A stretch of DNA of 35,048 nucleotides from a bacterium (GTDB lineage Bacteria > Patescibacteriota > Minisyncoccia > UBA6257 > 2-01-FULL-56-20): the NCBI GenBank assembly GCA_021777495.1, contig JAJYDL010000005.1, forward strand, positions 1 through 35,048, given 5' to 3'. The notes below the pieces were generated by a model. The model made no database searches, was not told the DNA's origin, and worked only from the letters and a program-made list of their open reading frames with translations. Shown here one piece after another: positions 9,243-17,776 of this stretch (positions within the stretch are counted from its first letter, which is position 1; each line of letters starts with the position of its first letter). The position numbers were made by a program, and so were the translations under genes.

Positions 9243-10412
9243 ATGATCCAGCGCGGCATCGCCTCGTTCGGCCTCGACAGCGGCCATTGCCCGCCATGGC
9301 TCTTCGAGCGCATGGTGAAGCTTGGACGCGAGATGATGTACGTGCTCGTGGCGGAATACGGTCCCGATGAGTTCATAAAGCGGATTGCGGACCCGGTCTG
9401 GTTCCAATCGCTCGGTACGGTGCTCGCATTCGACTGGAACGCGAGCGGGCTCACCACGATCCTCACCGCCGCGCTCAAGGAAGCGATCCGGGGGCATGAA
9501 GCGGATTTCGGCATCGCGATCGCGGGAGGAAAGGGGAAAACCTCGCGCAAAGCGCCCGACGAGATACTTCGGTGGGGCGAGCGCCTTTTATTGCCGTCCG
9601 CGCAGGCGGAGAATCTTGTCTACAATTCCAAAATGAGCGCAAAGGTGGATTCTGCGCTCGTGCAGGACGGATTCCAGCTGTATCATCATGCCTTCTTCTT
9701 CTCGCGCAACGGCGCATGGGCGGTCGTCCAGCAGGGAATGAACGCAGAAGCGCAGACGGCGCGCCGCTATCACTGGTTCTCCGAGGATGTGAACGATCTT
9801 GTCTCGGATCCGCATTCCGGAATATCGTCTCCGATCACCATAAAGACGGTGCTTGATATGAGCGCATCGAAAAGCGACCGTTCGCGGGAAATATCGACGG
9901 AGCTTGTGCAGGCGGGCTATGCGACGCTCATGAAGGACATCACGCTCCTCAGGAAGTATTCCACAAGGCTCTCACAGATGGCGAAAGTCGAGATCGGAGG
10001 CGACGGCAGGCCGAGCCGGCAGCTCACGCTCCTCAACCTCGAGACGCGGGAGTTCAAATATCATCCCGTCGTCCATGAGGATTTCGCGAAGAGCAGATAT
10101 CTCGAGAAGATTCTCGCGAAAGTGACCGACGAAAAGCCCGAAACTTACGAACGGTTCCTGGCAACGGAAGGTGTCGGCGCGAAAACCGTCCGTGCGCTCG
10201 CGCTTGTGGGCGAGATTATCTACGGCGCGGAACCTTCCTATGAAGATCCCGCGCGATACAGCTTTGCGCACGGCGGAAAGGACGCAACGCCGTATCCCGT
10301 GGACCGAAGGACATATGATCGGACGATCATGATGCTCGGCGATGCCGTACGAAAGACGAAGCTTCCGCCCGCGGATAAGCAAAAGGCCCTCGATCGCTTG
10401 CGCCGTGCATGA
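9243..10412 (+). CDS. DUF763 domain-containing protein
   Basis: IQRGIASFGLDSGHCPPWLFERMVKLGREM resembles the DUF763 N-terminus as recalled; C-terminal helix-hairpin-helix-like TEGVGAKTVRALALVGEIIYG. Confidence 0.8.
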   Translation: MIQRGIASFGLDSGHCPPWLFERMVKLGREMMYVLVAEYGPDEFIKRIADPVWFQSLGTVLAFDWNASGLTTILTAALKEAIRGHEADFGIAIAGGKGKTSRKAPDEILRWGERLLLPSAQAENLVYNSKMSAKVDSALVQDGFQLYHHAFFFSRNGAWAVVQQGMNAEAQTARRYHWFSEDVNDLVSDPHSGISSPITIKTVLDMSASKSDRSREISTELVQAGYATLMKDITLLRKYSTRLSQMAKVEIGGDGRPSRQLTLLNLETREFKYHPVVHEDFAKSRYLEKILAKVTDEKPETYERFLATEGVGAKTVRALALVGEIIYGAEPSYEDPARYSFAHGGKDATPYPVDRRTYDRTIMMLGDAVRKTKLPPADKQKALDRLRRA

Positions 10413-10422
10413 GGCCCTGTGG

Positions 10423-10428
10423 TATACT
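10423..10428 (+). promoter_or_regulatory. -10 box TATACT, 6 nt before ATG 10435
   Basis: TATACT-CATACT-ATG. Confidence 0.45.
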
Positions 10429-10434
10429 CATACT

Positions 10435-10740
10435 ATGAGTACGCTGATCCATGCGGACATATTCTTTTTTGTAACGACCTTCGCGGTGATCGTTGTGGCG
10501 GTCGCGCTCACGGTGGCGCTTATTTACCTCGCGAAAGTCCTTTCGGACATCAAGGATATCACGGGGCAGCTCAAGGAAGAGACGCGGCTTTTCCGCGGCG
10601 ACATCGCCGATCTCCGCGCCAACGTAAGGAAGGAAGGCTTTCGGATCGAGGCGTTCTTCGGCTTCCTTAAATCGCTCCTGCGCCGCACGGGTTCCGCGGC
10701 GAAAAGGTCGGCATCAAAGACGGTAAAGAAAAAGGAATAG
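10435..10740 (+). CDS. Small membrane protein, N-terminal TM plus coiled coil (DUF948-like)
   Basis: MSTLIHADIFFFVTTFAVIVVAVALTVALIYLAKVLSDIKDITGQLKEE. Start placed at ATG 10435 rather than the track start 10342, which overlaps the upstream CDS. Confidence 0.75.
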   Translation: MSTLIHADIFFFVTTFAVIVVAVALTVALIYLAKVLSDIKDITGQLKEETRLFRGDIADLRANVRKEGFRIEAFFGFLKSLLRRTGSAAKRSASKTVKKKE

Positions 10741-10747
10741 AACATCA

Positions 10748-11182
10748 ATGAAGGCATCGAAAAAAGCAAAGATCATAAAGGGCGCGGAGATAGGCGGCGC
10801 CATCACGGCAGCTCTTCTCGCGGCATCCGCGGGGGCATATCTCCTTTCCGAAAAGAAAAATCGCACCAAGGCGAACGCGTGGGCGCAGAAGGCCCGTAAA
10901 GAGGTCGCGGCAAAGGCAAAGAAGGCCGAGCGCCTCGGAAAAGCGGGTTATAGTGCGATCGTGGATCAGGTCCTTGCACGGTACGGATCGCTCGAGGATG
11001 TGAGCGTGCGCGACCTTGCGGCAGCGGGACGCGAGCTCAAATCGCACTGGAGCGCCATCGAAGCGCATGCGATGAAGATCGCGAAGGCAAAAGCGGCCTC
11101 CATGAAAAAGGCGAATGCTCCCGCACGACGGTCTTCGGTAAAGAAAGCGGCCGGGAAGAAGAAAACAGTGCGGCGTCGATAA
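10748..11182 (+). CDS. Small protein with N-terminal TM and Lys/Arg/Ala-rich basic C-terminal tail (YtxH-like architecture)
   Basis: GAEIGGAITAALLAASAGAYLLSEKKNR; tail KKANAPARRSSVKKAAGKKKTVRRR. Confidence 0.75.
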   Translation: MKASKKAKIIKGAEIGGAITAALLAASAGAYLLSEKKNRTKANAWAQKARKEVAAKAKKAERLGKAGYSAIVDQVLARYGSLEDVSVRDLAAAGRELKSHWSAIEAHAMKIAKAKAASMKKANAPARRSSVKKAAGKKKTVRRR

Positions 11183-11197
11183 GCGGTTGCGTGTTGT

Positions 11198-11226
11198 AAA
11201 ATCCCCTCGTATACGAGGGGATTTTT
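11198..11226 (+). terminator. Rho-independent terminator
   Basis: Perfect 14+14 palindrome AAAATCCCCTCGTA/TACGAGGGGATTTT followed by TGTTG, 15 nt after the CDS. Confidence 0.85.
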
Positions 11227-11236
11227 GTTGGAACAA

Positions 11237-11265
11237 TTGCCAAAGCCGTCATTTTTTGTTATAAA
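11237..11265 (+). promoter_or_regulatory. Promoter TTGCCA-17-TATAAA
   Basis: -35 11237-11242, -10 11260-11265; GGGAGGGG SD upstream of GTG 11312. Confidence 0.65.
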
Positions 11266-11311
11266 GCGATAAGCAAAGGTCCCGGGAAAGGGATCTTTCG
11301 GGAGGGGTCCT

Positions 11312-11881
11312 GTGTTTTTGAATATCGGCTTTTCGGCTGCGGCACGGCAGCTGCAGCGTGATGGCGCCATTCCGGCACGCGATTCGTTCATTGCGGAGGC
11401 ATTACGGAAACGCGGATACTTCGTATACCCGCTGCTTTCAGAGATCGCATCCGCCATGTTCATTCTTGGCTGGATGATGATTCTTGTGGTCGTACTCTCG
11501 GTGTTTCTGATAAACCCCGAAACGCCGGCAGCGATCGATCGTGACGGGGAGATGATCGTGTTCCTGCTTACCCTCGCGATATTCACCATCATCGGAAGCT
11601 TTTTCCTTATCACGCACGACGGGGCGGGAGAGCTTCTCGAGCTTTCACACCACCTTGGAATTCCGCCGGAAAAGATGGTGCGTCTCGAAAAACGAGAGTT
11701 GCGCGCGCTCGCGCATATCCGAATGAATGCGGCGGAAGCGCGCAAAGAAGAGCTTGCAAAGGAAACGACCCCGCGGGCAAGCGAAGCGCGTATCGACTAC
11801 AACATCAAAAGGCGCACGTTCTACGATTACGGACTGTTCCTCGAGGAAGATCTTAAAGCGGAGGCCGCCGTGCGATCGTAA
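11312..11881 (+). CDS. Hypothetical two-TM membrane protein, 189 aa, GTG start
   Basis: Good SD and promoter; two hydrophobic segments (SAMFILGWMMILVVVLSVFLI; MIVFLLTLAIFTIIGSFFLI). Confidence 0.7.
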   Translation: MFLNIGFSAAARQLQRDGAIPARDSFIAEALRKRGYFVYPLLSEIASAMFILGWMMILVVVLSVFLINPETPAAIDRDGEMIVFLLTLAIFTIIGSFFLITHDGAGELLELSHHLGIPPEKMVRLEKRELRALAHIRMNAAEARKEELAKETTPRASEARIDYNIKRRTFYDYGLFLEEDLKAEAAVRS

Positions 11882-11900
11882 GGCGCCGCCGTTCTCTACC

Positions 11901-11931
11901 GCCTGCAATGCTTCCGCGTTGCAGGCTTTTT
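11901..11931 (+). terminator. Rho-independent terminator
   Basis: GCCTGCAA...TTGCAGGC stem followed by TTTTT; T-run touches the convergent gene's stop codon. Confidence 0.8.
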
Positions 11932-13177
11932 ATTCGTATCGCAGGGCTTCCACGGGGCTCTTCCGGGCGGCTTGGCGCGCGGGATAGAGGCCGAATGCGA
12001 TTCCCGTAATCGAAGAGACCGCGACGGCAAGGAGGATCGCGGAAAGGGGAAATTCGAACGTCCACACGATGCCGGCAAAGCGGTTGATGGCGAACCACGC
12101 GGCCCATACGACGAGACCGCCGAGCGCGATGCCGATCACGCCCCCCACCACGGTGAGCATGACCGATTCCACGAGGAATTGCTGGAGGATATCCGCATCC
12201 GTCGCTCCCACGGATTTCCGGAGGCCGATCTCCCTCGTGCGTTCGATGACCGAGACGAGCATGATGTTCATGATGCCGATGCCTCCGACGATGAGCGAGA
12301 TCGACGCGATGGCGGCAAGGAACATGGTGAGGATCGAGGTAATGTTGCCGAGGAGGGAAAGGACGTCCTGTTGGGTCTCGATCGTGAAGTCGTCCTTGTT
12401 GGGGTCCGTGATGCCGTGGTCCTGTTCGAGAATCGTCTGTACGCGCGACTTCACGAAGTCGATGTTATAGGCGGGGTTCGCCTGGACCATGATATCGTTG
12501 AAATAGGTGATGCCGAGCATCTGCGTCTGGGCGACGGTGATCGGGACGATCACTATATTGTCCTGATCGATGCCGAAGGCCCCCGTTCCCTTCTTTTCAA
12601 GCACGCCGACGATACGGAATTGGATATTCTTTACGTTGATATATTGGCCGACGGGATCGGAGGCGCTTCCGAAGAGAGTGGCGGCGAGCGACGATCCGAT
12701 GACCGCGACATGGTTGTAGGCGGACACGTCGTCGGCGGTGAAGGGATATCCGTTCGCTACGCCGAAGTTCCGGACGGTGAAAAAGTTCGCGGGCACGCCG
12801 TCGAAAGTCACGGTCTCGCTGTTGTCCTGGAAGCTCGCGGGCGCCTGTCCTCGCACCTCTTCGGTCACCGCGGAGATCGAGGGATCGCGGGAAAGCGCGT
12901 CGACGTCCTGCTGTTTGAGGCTCGTCACGATGATCCCTTGGGCCTGGGCGGGGGAGGAGAGACGGCCGTTCGTCGATCCTCCGGGGATGACGATGACGAG
13001 GTTGGATCCGAGGCCCTGCACCTGGCCGAGGATGTAATCCTGGGCGGATGCGCCGATGGACATGAGGACGATCACGGAGGAGATGCCGATCACGATGCCG
13101 AGCATGGTGAGGAGCGATCGCATTTTTCCGTGCTTCAAGGTCGATTGCGAGGATCGGACAAGGTCGTTGATGCGCAT
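11930..13177 (-). CDS. MacB-like ABC transporter permease (FtsX family)
   Basis: MRINDLVRSSQSTLKHGKMRSLLTMLGIVIGISSVIVLMSIG; GGIGIMNIMLVSVIERTREIGLRKSVGA. Confidence 0.93.
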   Translation of the reverse strand: MRINDLVRSSQSTLKHGKMRSLLTMLGIVIGISSVIVLMSIGASAQDYILGQVQGLGSNLVIVIPGGSTNGRLSSPAQAQGIIVTSLKQQDVDALSRDPSISAVTEEVRGQAPASFQDNSETVTFDGVPANFFTVRNFGVANGYPFTADDVSAYNHVAVIGSSLAATLFGSASDPVGQYINVKNIQFRIVGVLEKKGTGAFGIDQDNIVIVPITVAQTQMLGITYFNDIMVQANPAYNIDFVKSRVQTILEQDHGITDPNKDDFTIETQQDVLSLLGNITSILTMFLAAIASISLIVGGIGIMNIMLVSVIERTREIGLRKSVGATDADILQQFLVESVMLTVVGGVIGIALGGLVVWAAWFAINRFAGIVWTFEFPLSAILLAVAVSSITGIAFGLYPARQAARKSPVEALRYE

Positions 13178-13192
13178 GGCGTTCGTGGTGTG

Positions 13193-13921
13193 CTATTTCA
13201 GGAATTGCTCGCGCGAGCGGTGGGGATTCGAGACCGGCGTGTCGCTTTCGATGAGGCCGTCGCGGAGGCGGATGATGCGGTCGGCGAACTCGGCGGTGTT
13301 CGTTTCGTGCGTCACGAGCACCACGGTCCTTCCGTTGCGATTGAGGCCGTCGAGGATGCCCATCACCTGGGCGCCCGACGCGGAGTCGAGGTTTCCCGTA
13401 GGTTCATCGGCAAAGATGATATCGGGATCGTTCACGAGCGCGCGTGCGATCGCGATGCGCTGTTTCTGCCCTCCGGAAAGTTTCGCGGTTTCGACATATA
13501 TCTTTTCTTCGAGTCCGACGGCGCGGATGGCGTCCTCGACGAGCTTTTTCCGCGCGGAAACGGGAACGTCGGAATAGATAAGGGGGATCTCTACGTTTTC
13601 GTAGGATGTGAGCCGCGTGAGGAGATTGAACGACTGGAAGACGAAGCCGATGCTCTTGTTCCGTATGTGGGCGAGGTCGATGTTTGAAAGCTCCTCCGTC
13701 CGCCGCCCGAGGAAGGAGTAGGTGCCGCCGGTGTGGCGGTCGAGGAAGCTCAGGATCTGCACGAGCGTGGATTTCCCCGATCCCGAAGGGCCCATGATCG
13801 AGACGAAATCGCCTTTTTTAATGGTGAACGAAACACCACGGAGGGCGGAGGTGGTTTCGCCCTCATCCACATAATCCTTCTTGAGGCCCTCGACGTGTAT
13901 CACGTCCGGTGCGTCCGTCAT
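13193..13921 (-). CDS. ABC transporter ATP-binding protein (LolD/MacB type)
   Basis: Walker A GPSGSGKST, signature LSGGQKQRIAIARAL, Walker B IIFADEPTGNLD. Confidence 0.95.
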   Translation of the reverse strand: MTDAPDVIHVEGLKKDYVDEGETTSALRGVSFTIKKGDFVSIMGPSGSGKSTLVQILSFLDRHTGGTYSFLGRRTEELSNIDLAHIRNKSIGFVFQSFNLLTRLTSYENVEIPLIYSDVPVSARKKLVEDAIRAVGLEEKIYVETAKLSGGQKQRIAIARALVNDPDIIFADEPTGNLDSASGAQVMGILDGLNRNGRTVVLVTHETNTAEFADRIIRLRDGLIESDTPVSNPHRSREQFLK

Positions 13922-13923
13922 TG

Positions 13924-15507
13924 CTATTGCGCCTTAAGGCCCACATTCACGACCTGCTGCCCCTCGGTAAGTCCCGAAAGGATCTCGACGTTTCCGTTCT
14001 GGTCCCGGATGCCGAGCGTGACGGGAATCTGGGTCTCTTTGCGGTTCTTGAGGATATCGACGTAGGTTCCGCTCGCGTTCTGGATGATCGCATACTGGGG
14101 GAGGATGAGGGCGTTCTGATCGGTCTGGGTGTTGATATCGAGGTTTGCGGTGAGACCGCTTTTGATCCGCGCATCCGGCGCGTTGAAGGATGTCTTCACA
14201 AGATAATCCACCACGCCTCCCTGGATCGTTTCCGCGGGATCGATATAGAAGACCTTGCCCTGGAACGTCTCGCCGGGGAATGCGTCGAACGTCATAGTTA
14301 CGGCGTCGCCGATGGAGATCTTGCCTATATCGGTCTCGGGCACATAGGCATCCACTTCAAAATGGTTCGCGGAGATGATCGAGGTGATCGTCTGTCCGGC
14401 GATGGCGACCTCTCCGACCTTCGCGTTCTGCACCGTCACGACGCCGTCGATAGGGGAGGTGAGCGTTGCGTTGGCGATCTGGACTTTGATGTTCTGTACG
14501 TTCGCCTGAGCCTGCGCCACCTGCGCCTGCTGGGCCGCGATCGCCTGGGACGTGGATCCCGCAAGGGTGGCGGCAAGCTGTGCATTCGCCTGGGCGACGG
14601 CCGCATCCTCGGATGCAATGGCCTGCTGGAGCGTCGAAATTGCGGCTGCCGCCGTGTTTGCCTCCGTGATCGCGCTTGCGACGTCGTTTTTATATGCCGC
14701 CGTAGCGGTGTTTGAGACGCCCGTCGCATCGACGACCGCCGCCGCATCGGTATTGAGGAGCGACGTGACGACGGAGAGGTGATCCGCCGAATTCGAGAGC
14801 GCGGCGGCAAGGGTCGACGTGGAGTAGGTGGTGGTCGCCGAGGAAAGCGCCGCAATCTCGTTGGCCCACGCGTCGAGAACGGAACCTACCTGGAGGCGTT
14901 CGTTGTTCGCGTCATTCACGATCTGGGAATCGCTTACGGAGAAGGAAAGCTGGGGATTTGTGGAATCGGGATTGTTGTAGAATGTGCCTATCTGGTTGCG
15001 CACCGCGTCGGTTGCCTTCGCATAGGCATCCGCAACGGCATTCGGAATGCTTGAATAGGAGTTGGCGAGGGTCTGTTTTGCGGCGGCGACCGCGGTCTGC
15101 GATACCTGGATCGTCTGAGGGGTGGGTCCTGCCTGAAGGTTTTCAAGGGTCGCCTGCGCGGCGTCCACTGCCGCCTGGGCCTGGGCGAGCTGCGCCTGAA
15201 GAGCATTCGTGTCGATCTGTACGAGGACGGTTCCGTTGCTCACCCGATCACCCGCGTTCTTATAGACCGCGGCGATCGTCCCTCCCGAGGGGAAGGAGAG
15301 ATCCACGCTGTTGATGGGGGTTGTGTTTCCGGTCACGCTCACCACCTGGGTGATGGTCCCTTTCGTGACGGAAACAAATTGATAGCTTTGGCGGTTCCCC
15401 GCCGCGATCCAAAAATATATCCCTCCCGCGACGACGATGACCGCTGCGGTGATGATGATTGCCTTTTTCTTGCCCCCGCCCACGACGCGCATGATAGGTG
15501 ATTGCAT
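13924..15507 (-). CDS. Efflux periplasmic adaptor-like protein (MacA/HlyD family)
   Basis: N-terminal TM, lipoyl/hairpin architecture: GTITQVVSVTGNTTPINSVDLSFPSGGTIAAVYKNAGDRVSNGTVLVQID...LTSPIDGVVTVQNAKVGEVA. Confidence 0.9.
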   Translation of the reverse strand: MQSPIMRVVGGGKKKAIIITAAVIVVAGGIYFWIAAGNRQSYQFVSVTKGTITQVVSVTGNTTPINSVDLSFPSGGTIAAVYKNAGDRVSNGTVLVQIDTNALQAQLAQAQAAVDAAQATLENLQAGPTPQTIQVSQTAVAAAKQTLANSYSSIPNAVADAYAKATDAVRNQIGTFYNNPDSTNPQLSFSVSDSQIVNDANNERLQVGSVLDAWANEIAALSSATTTYSTSTLAAALSNSADHLSVVTSLLNTDAAAVVDATGVSNTATAAYKNDVASAITEANTAAAAISTLQQAIASEDAAVAQANAQLAATLAGSTSQAIAAQQAQVAQAQANVQNIKVQIANATLTSPIDGVVTVQNAKVGEVAIAGQTITSIISANHFEVDAYVPETDIGKISIGDAVTMTFDAFPGETFQGKVFYIDPAETIQGGVVDYLVKTSFNAPDARIKSGLTANLDINTQTDQNALILPQYAIIQNASGTYVDILKNRKETQIPVTLGIRDQNGNVEILSGLTEGQQVVNVGLKAQ

Positions 15508-15515
15508 ATTTTTTG

Positions 15516-15521
15516 ATTATA
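15516..15521 (-). promoter_or_regulatory. -10 box TATAAT for the adaptor-ATPase-permease operon
   Basis: Minus strand TATAAT-CAAAAAAT-ATG. Confidence 0.5.
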
Positions 15522-15548
15522 CCACGCGGAACGCCGATATGCCATGCC

Positions 15549-15592
15549 TTGCCACGCGGCGCCCAGGGTGTATAGTTAAGGATATTAACTAT
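15549..15592 (+). promoter_or_regulatory. Promoter TTGCCA-16-TATAGT overlapped by inverted repeat ATAGTTAA-GGATA-TTAACTAT
   Basis: -35 15549-15554; -10 15571-15576; palindrome arms 15572-15579 and 15585-15592. Confidence 0.6.
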
Positions 15593-15623
15593 TATATATC
15601 AAAATAAAAGAAAGGGAATACCC

Positions 15624-16424
15624 ATGGAACCTATCATACGCGTCGAGGGGCTTGCAAAGAAGTTCGGCGATTTTACCGCGGTGGACGGAGTTTCTTTTAG
15701 TGTGGAAAAAGGGGAGATTTTCGCGTTCCTCGGCCCGAACGGGGCGGGAAAATCGACGACCATAAAAATGCTTACGACGGTGCTCACCCCGAGCCGGGGC
15801 ACCATCGCCCTCAACGGCCATGATGCGACAAAGGATCCCGCTGCGGTAAGGCGATCGTTCGGCATCGTGTTTCAGGATCCGAGTCTCGACGACGAACTTA
15901 CGGCCGAGGAGAATATGGAATTCCACGGGGTGCTATACGGGGTGCCGGCAAAGACGAGAAAAGAACGGACACGCCAACTTCTCGAGTTCGTAGAGCTCTG
16001 GGACCGTCGCAAGAGCCTGGTGAAGGAGTTTTCCGGGGGTATGAAGCGCCGCCTCGAGATAGCCCGGGGCCTGCTTCATCATCCCGCGGTCATCTTCCTC
16101 GACGAACCCACCCTTGGGCTCGACCCGCAGACCCGCAATCATATGTGGACCTATCTCCAGGAATTGAACGCCAAAGAGGGGATCACGGTGTTCTTTACGA
16201 CGCACTATATGGAGGAGGCCGAACGGATCGCCCGGCGGATCGCCATAATCGATCACGGGAAGATCATCGCGATGGGCACCGCGGCGGAACTGCGCGAACG
16301 GACGGGAAAGAATTCGCTCGAGGACGCGTTCCTTGCGCTCACCGGGAACGTGATCCGCGAAGAGGAGGCGGGGGCCACGGACCGGATGAGGGCGCGGGGC
16401 AGGATGTGGCAGGGCCGTCGTTGA
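15624..16424 (+). CDS. ABC transporter ATP-binding protein (DrrA/ABC-2 exporter type)
   Basis: GPNGAGKSTTIKMLTTVL, FSGGMKRRLEIARGLLHHPAVIFLDEPTLGLDPQTR. Confidence 0.95.
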   Translation: MEPIIRVEGLAKKFGDFTAVDGVSFSVEKGEIFAFLGPNGAGKSTTIKMLTTVLTPSRGTIALNGHDATKDPAAVRRSFGIVFQDPSLDDELTAEENMEFHGVLYGVPAKTRKERTRQLLEFVELWDRRKSLVKEFSGGMKRRLEIARGLLHHPAVIFLDEPTLGLDPQTRNHMWTYLQELNAKEGITVFFTTHYMEEAERIARRIAIIDHGKIIAMGTAAELRERTGKNSLEDAFLALTGNVIREEEAGATDRMRARGRMWQGRR

Positions 16425-16456
16425 TCATTAAACGGACCATTACGAAGAAAACCACC

Positions 16457-17203
16457 ATGAAGACCATTTACATTCTCTGGCTGCGGGAACTCAAGCGGTA
16501 TTTCCGTTCCAAGTCACGGATAATCGGATCGCTTGGCCAGCCGATTCTCTTTTTGCTCGCGCTCGGATACGGGCTTGGAACGGTATTCCAGAAGGCGGGC
16601 GAGGGAAGCTATTTCCAGTTCCTTGCGCCGGGGATAATCGGCATGAGCATCATCTTCACCGCGATCTTTTCGGGGATCCAGATGATATGGGACCGCCAAT
16701 TCGGATTCCTCAAAGAGACCCTCGTGGCCCCGGTGAATCGCTTGAACATCATGATAGGGCGCACGCTCGGCGGTGCGACGGTGGCGACCCTTCAAGGACT
16801 CCTCGTATTTCTCATTGTGCTGATTCCGGGGTTCCATCCCTATAATTGGATGCTCGTGCCCGTGGCGGTGCTTTTCATGCTCCTTGTCGCGCTCCTTTTC
16901 GCGGCGCTCGGGACCACGATCGCATCGCTGCTGGACGACATGCAGGGATTCCAGCTCATCATGAACTTTCTCGTGATGCCGCTCTTTTTCCTTTCGGGGG
17001 CGCTTTTCCCCATCGACGGCCTGCCCGTCGTACTTGCGGGAATTGTAAGGTTCGATCCGCTCTCGTACGGTATCGATTCGTTCAGGATCCTCTTTACGGG
17101 GAGCGGCTCGTTCGGGATAGGGGTCGACTTTGCGGTACTTGCCTCCGTAACGGCGGTATTCCTCGCGCTTGGGAGCTATCTTTTCTCGAAGATCCAGATT
17201 TGA
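16457..17203 (+). CDS. ABC-2 type transporter permease
   Basis: MKTIYILWLRELKRYFRSKSRIIGSLGQPILFLLALGYGLG; FQLIMNFLVMPLFFLSGALFPIDGLP. Start placed at ATG 16457; the track ORF extends into the ATPase gene. Confidence 0.93.
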   Translation: MKTIYILWLRELKRYFRSKSRIIGSLGQPILFLLALGYGLGTVFQKAGEGSYFQFLAPGIIGMSIIFTAIFSGIQMIWDRQFGFLKETLVAPVNRLNIMIGRTLGGATVATLQGLLVFLIVLIPGFHPYNWMLVPVAVLFMLLVALLFAALGTTIASLLDDMQGFQLIMNFLVMPLFFLSGALFPIDGLPVVLAGIVRFDPLSYGIDSFRILFTGSGSFGIGVDFAVLASVTAVFLALGSYLFSKIQI

Positions 17204-17204
17204 G

Positions 17205-17244
17205 ATAAAAAAGTCCACCAATGCGAAATGGTTCGCATGGGTGG
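17205..17244 (-). terminator. Rho-independent terminator for the minus-strand gene 17256-17675
   Basis: CCACC-A-ATGCGAA-ATGG-TTCGCAT-G-GGTGG hairpin; on the minus strand it is followed by ACTTTTTT. Confidence 0.7.
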
Positions 17245-17255
17245 AGGGGGCTCCA

Positions 17256-17675
17256 TTAGGAATGGAGCATGAGCGTGATGATGATGCCGAGGATCACGGA
17301 GATGACGCCGGACCATGCGGCAACGGTCCCAAGGACCCGGTGGACGATCGGGATGCGCCTCATACGGACGCCGTTCAGGACCCGTGCGAGGACGAGCGTC
17401 GCCCCGCAAAGTACCGATGCGGCGAGATGCGCGGGGAAGAGCAGCGAGTGCTGGCGGCCGAAGTGCTTTACCGTGACGAATTCCACGAAAAGGATCATGA
17501 CCGCAAGGACGATGAGCGTCCAGGATGCATATGCGGTATGGGATTCGAGGAGCGGTCCTCGGTGAGGCGTTCCAAGCTCCCTGAGGCGCCGACCCGCTAG
17601 GGCCGTCATGACGAGGGAATAGGCGAATGCCACCGCCAGGAAAATGGTAAGGGCCTTTATCGTAACGTCTGCCAA
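17256..17675 (-). CDS. Small four-TM membrane protein (possibly DUF420-like)
   Basis: TTG start at 17675 with GGAG 8 nt upstream; protein ADVTIKALTIFLAVAFAYSLVMTALAGRR...FPAHLAASVLCGATLVLARVLNGVRMRRIPIVHRVLGTVAAWSGVISVILGIIITLML. Confidence 0.65.
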   Translation of the reverse strand: MADVTIKALTIFLAVAFAYSLVMTALAGRRLRELGTPHRGPLLESHTAYASWTLIVLAVMILFVEFVTVKHFGRQHSLLFPAHLAASVLCGATLVLARVLNGVRMRRIPIVHRVLGTVAAWSGVISVILGIIITLMLHS

Positions 17676-17740
17676 AGGATACTCCTTCTGCGCGGATGCG
17701 CTGAGGGAATGGTATCCGACATCGGACCGGGATGCAAGAG

Positions 17741-17770
17741 TTAACACCGGAGAGGTATCGGGCGTATAAT
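17741..17770 (+). promoter_or_regulatory. Promoter TTAACA-18-TATAAT, 6 nt before ATG
   Basis: -35 17741-17746, -10 17765-17770, ATG 17777. Confidence 0.6.
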
Positions 17771-17776
17771 GTTCAT

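Noticed and set aside
11972-13687. 571-aa plus-strand ORF antisense to the MacB/LolD-like genes
   Set aside because: Asp/Glu/Gly/Arg-rich shadow ORF overlapping two clearly conserved genes.
14779-15314. Low-complexity Ala/Gln-rich coding region and overlapping small ORFs in the adaptor gene
   Set aside because: Explained by the long alpha-helical hairpin of a MacA/HlyD-type adaptor; not a separate repeat element.
17250-17268. GCTCCATT-AGG-AATGGAGC hairpin
   Set aside because: Mostly within the 3' end of the minus-strand CDS and lacks an adjacent T-run; the adjacent 17205-17244 hairpin is the better terminator.
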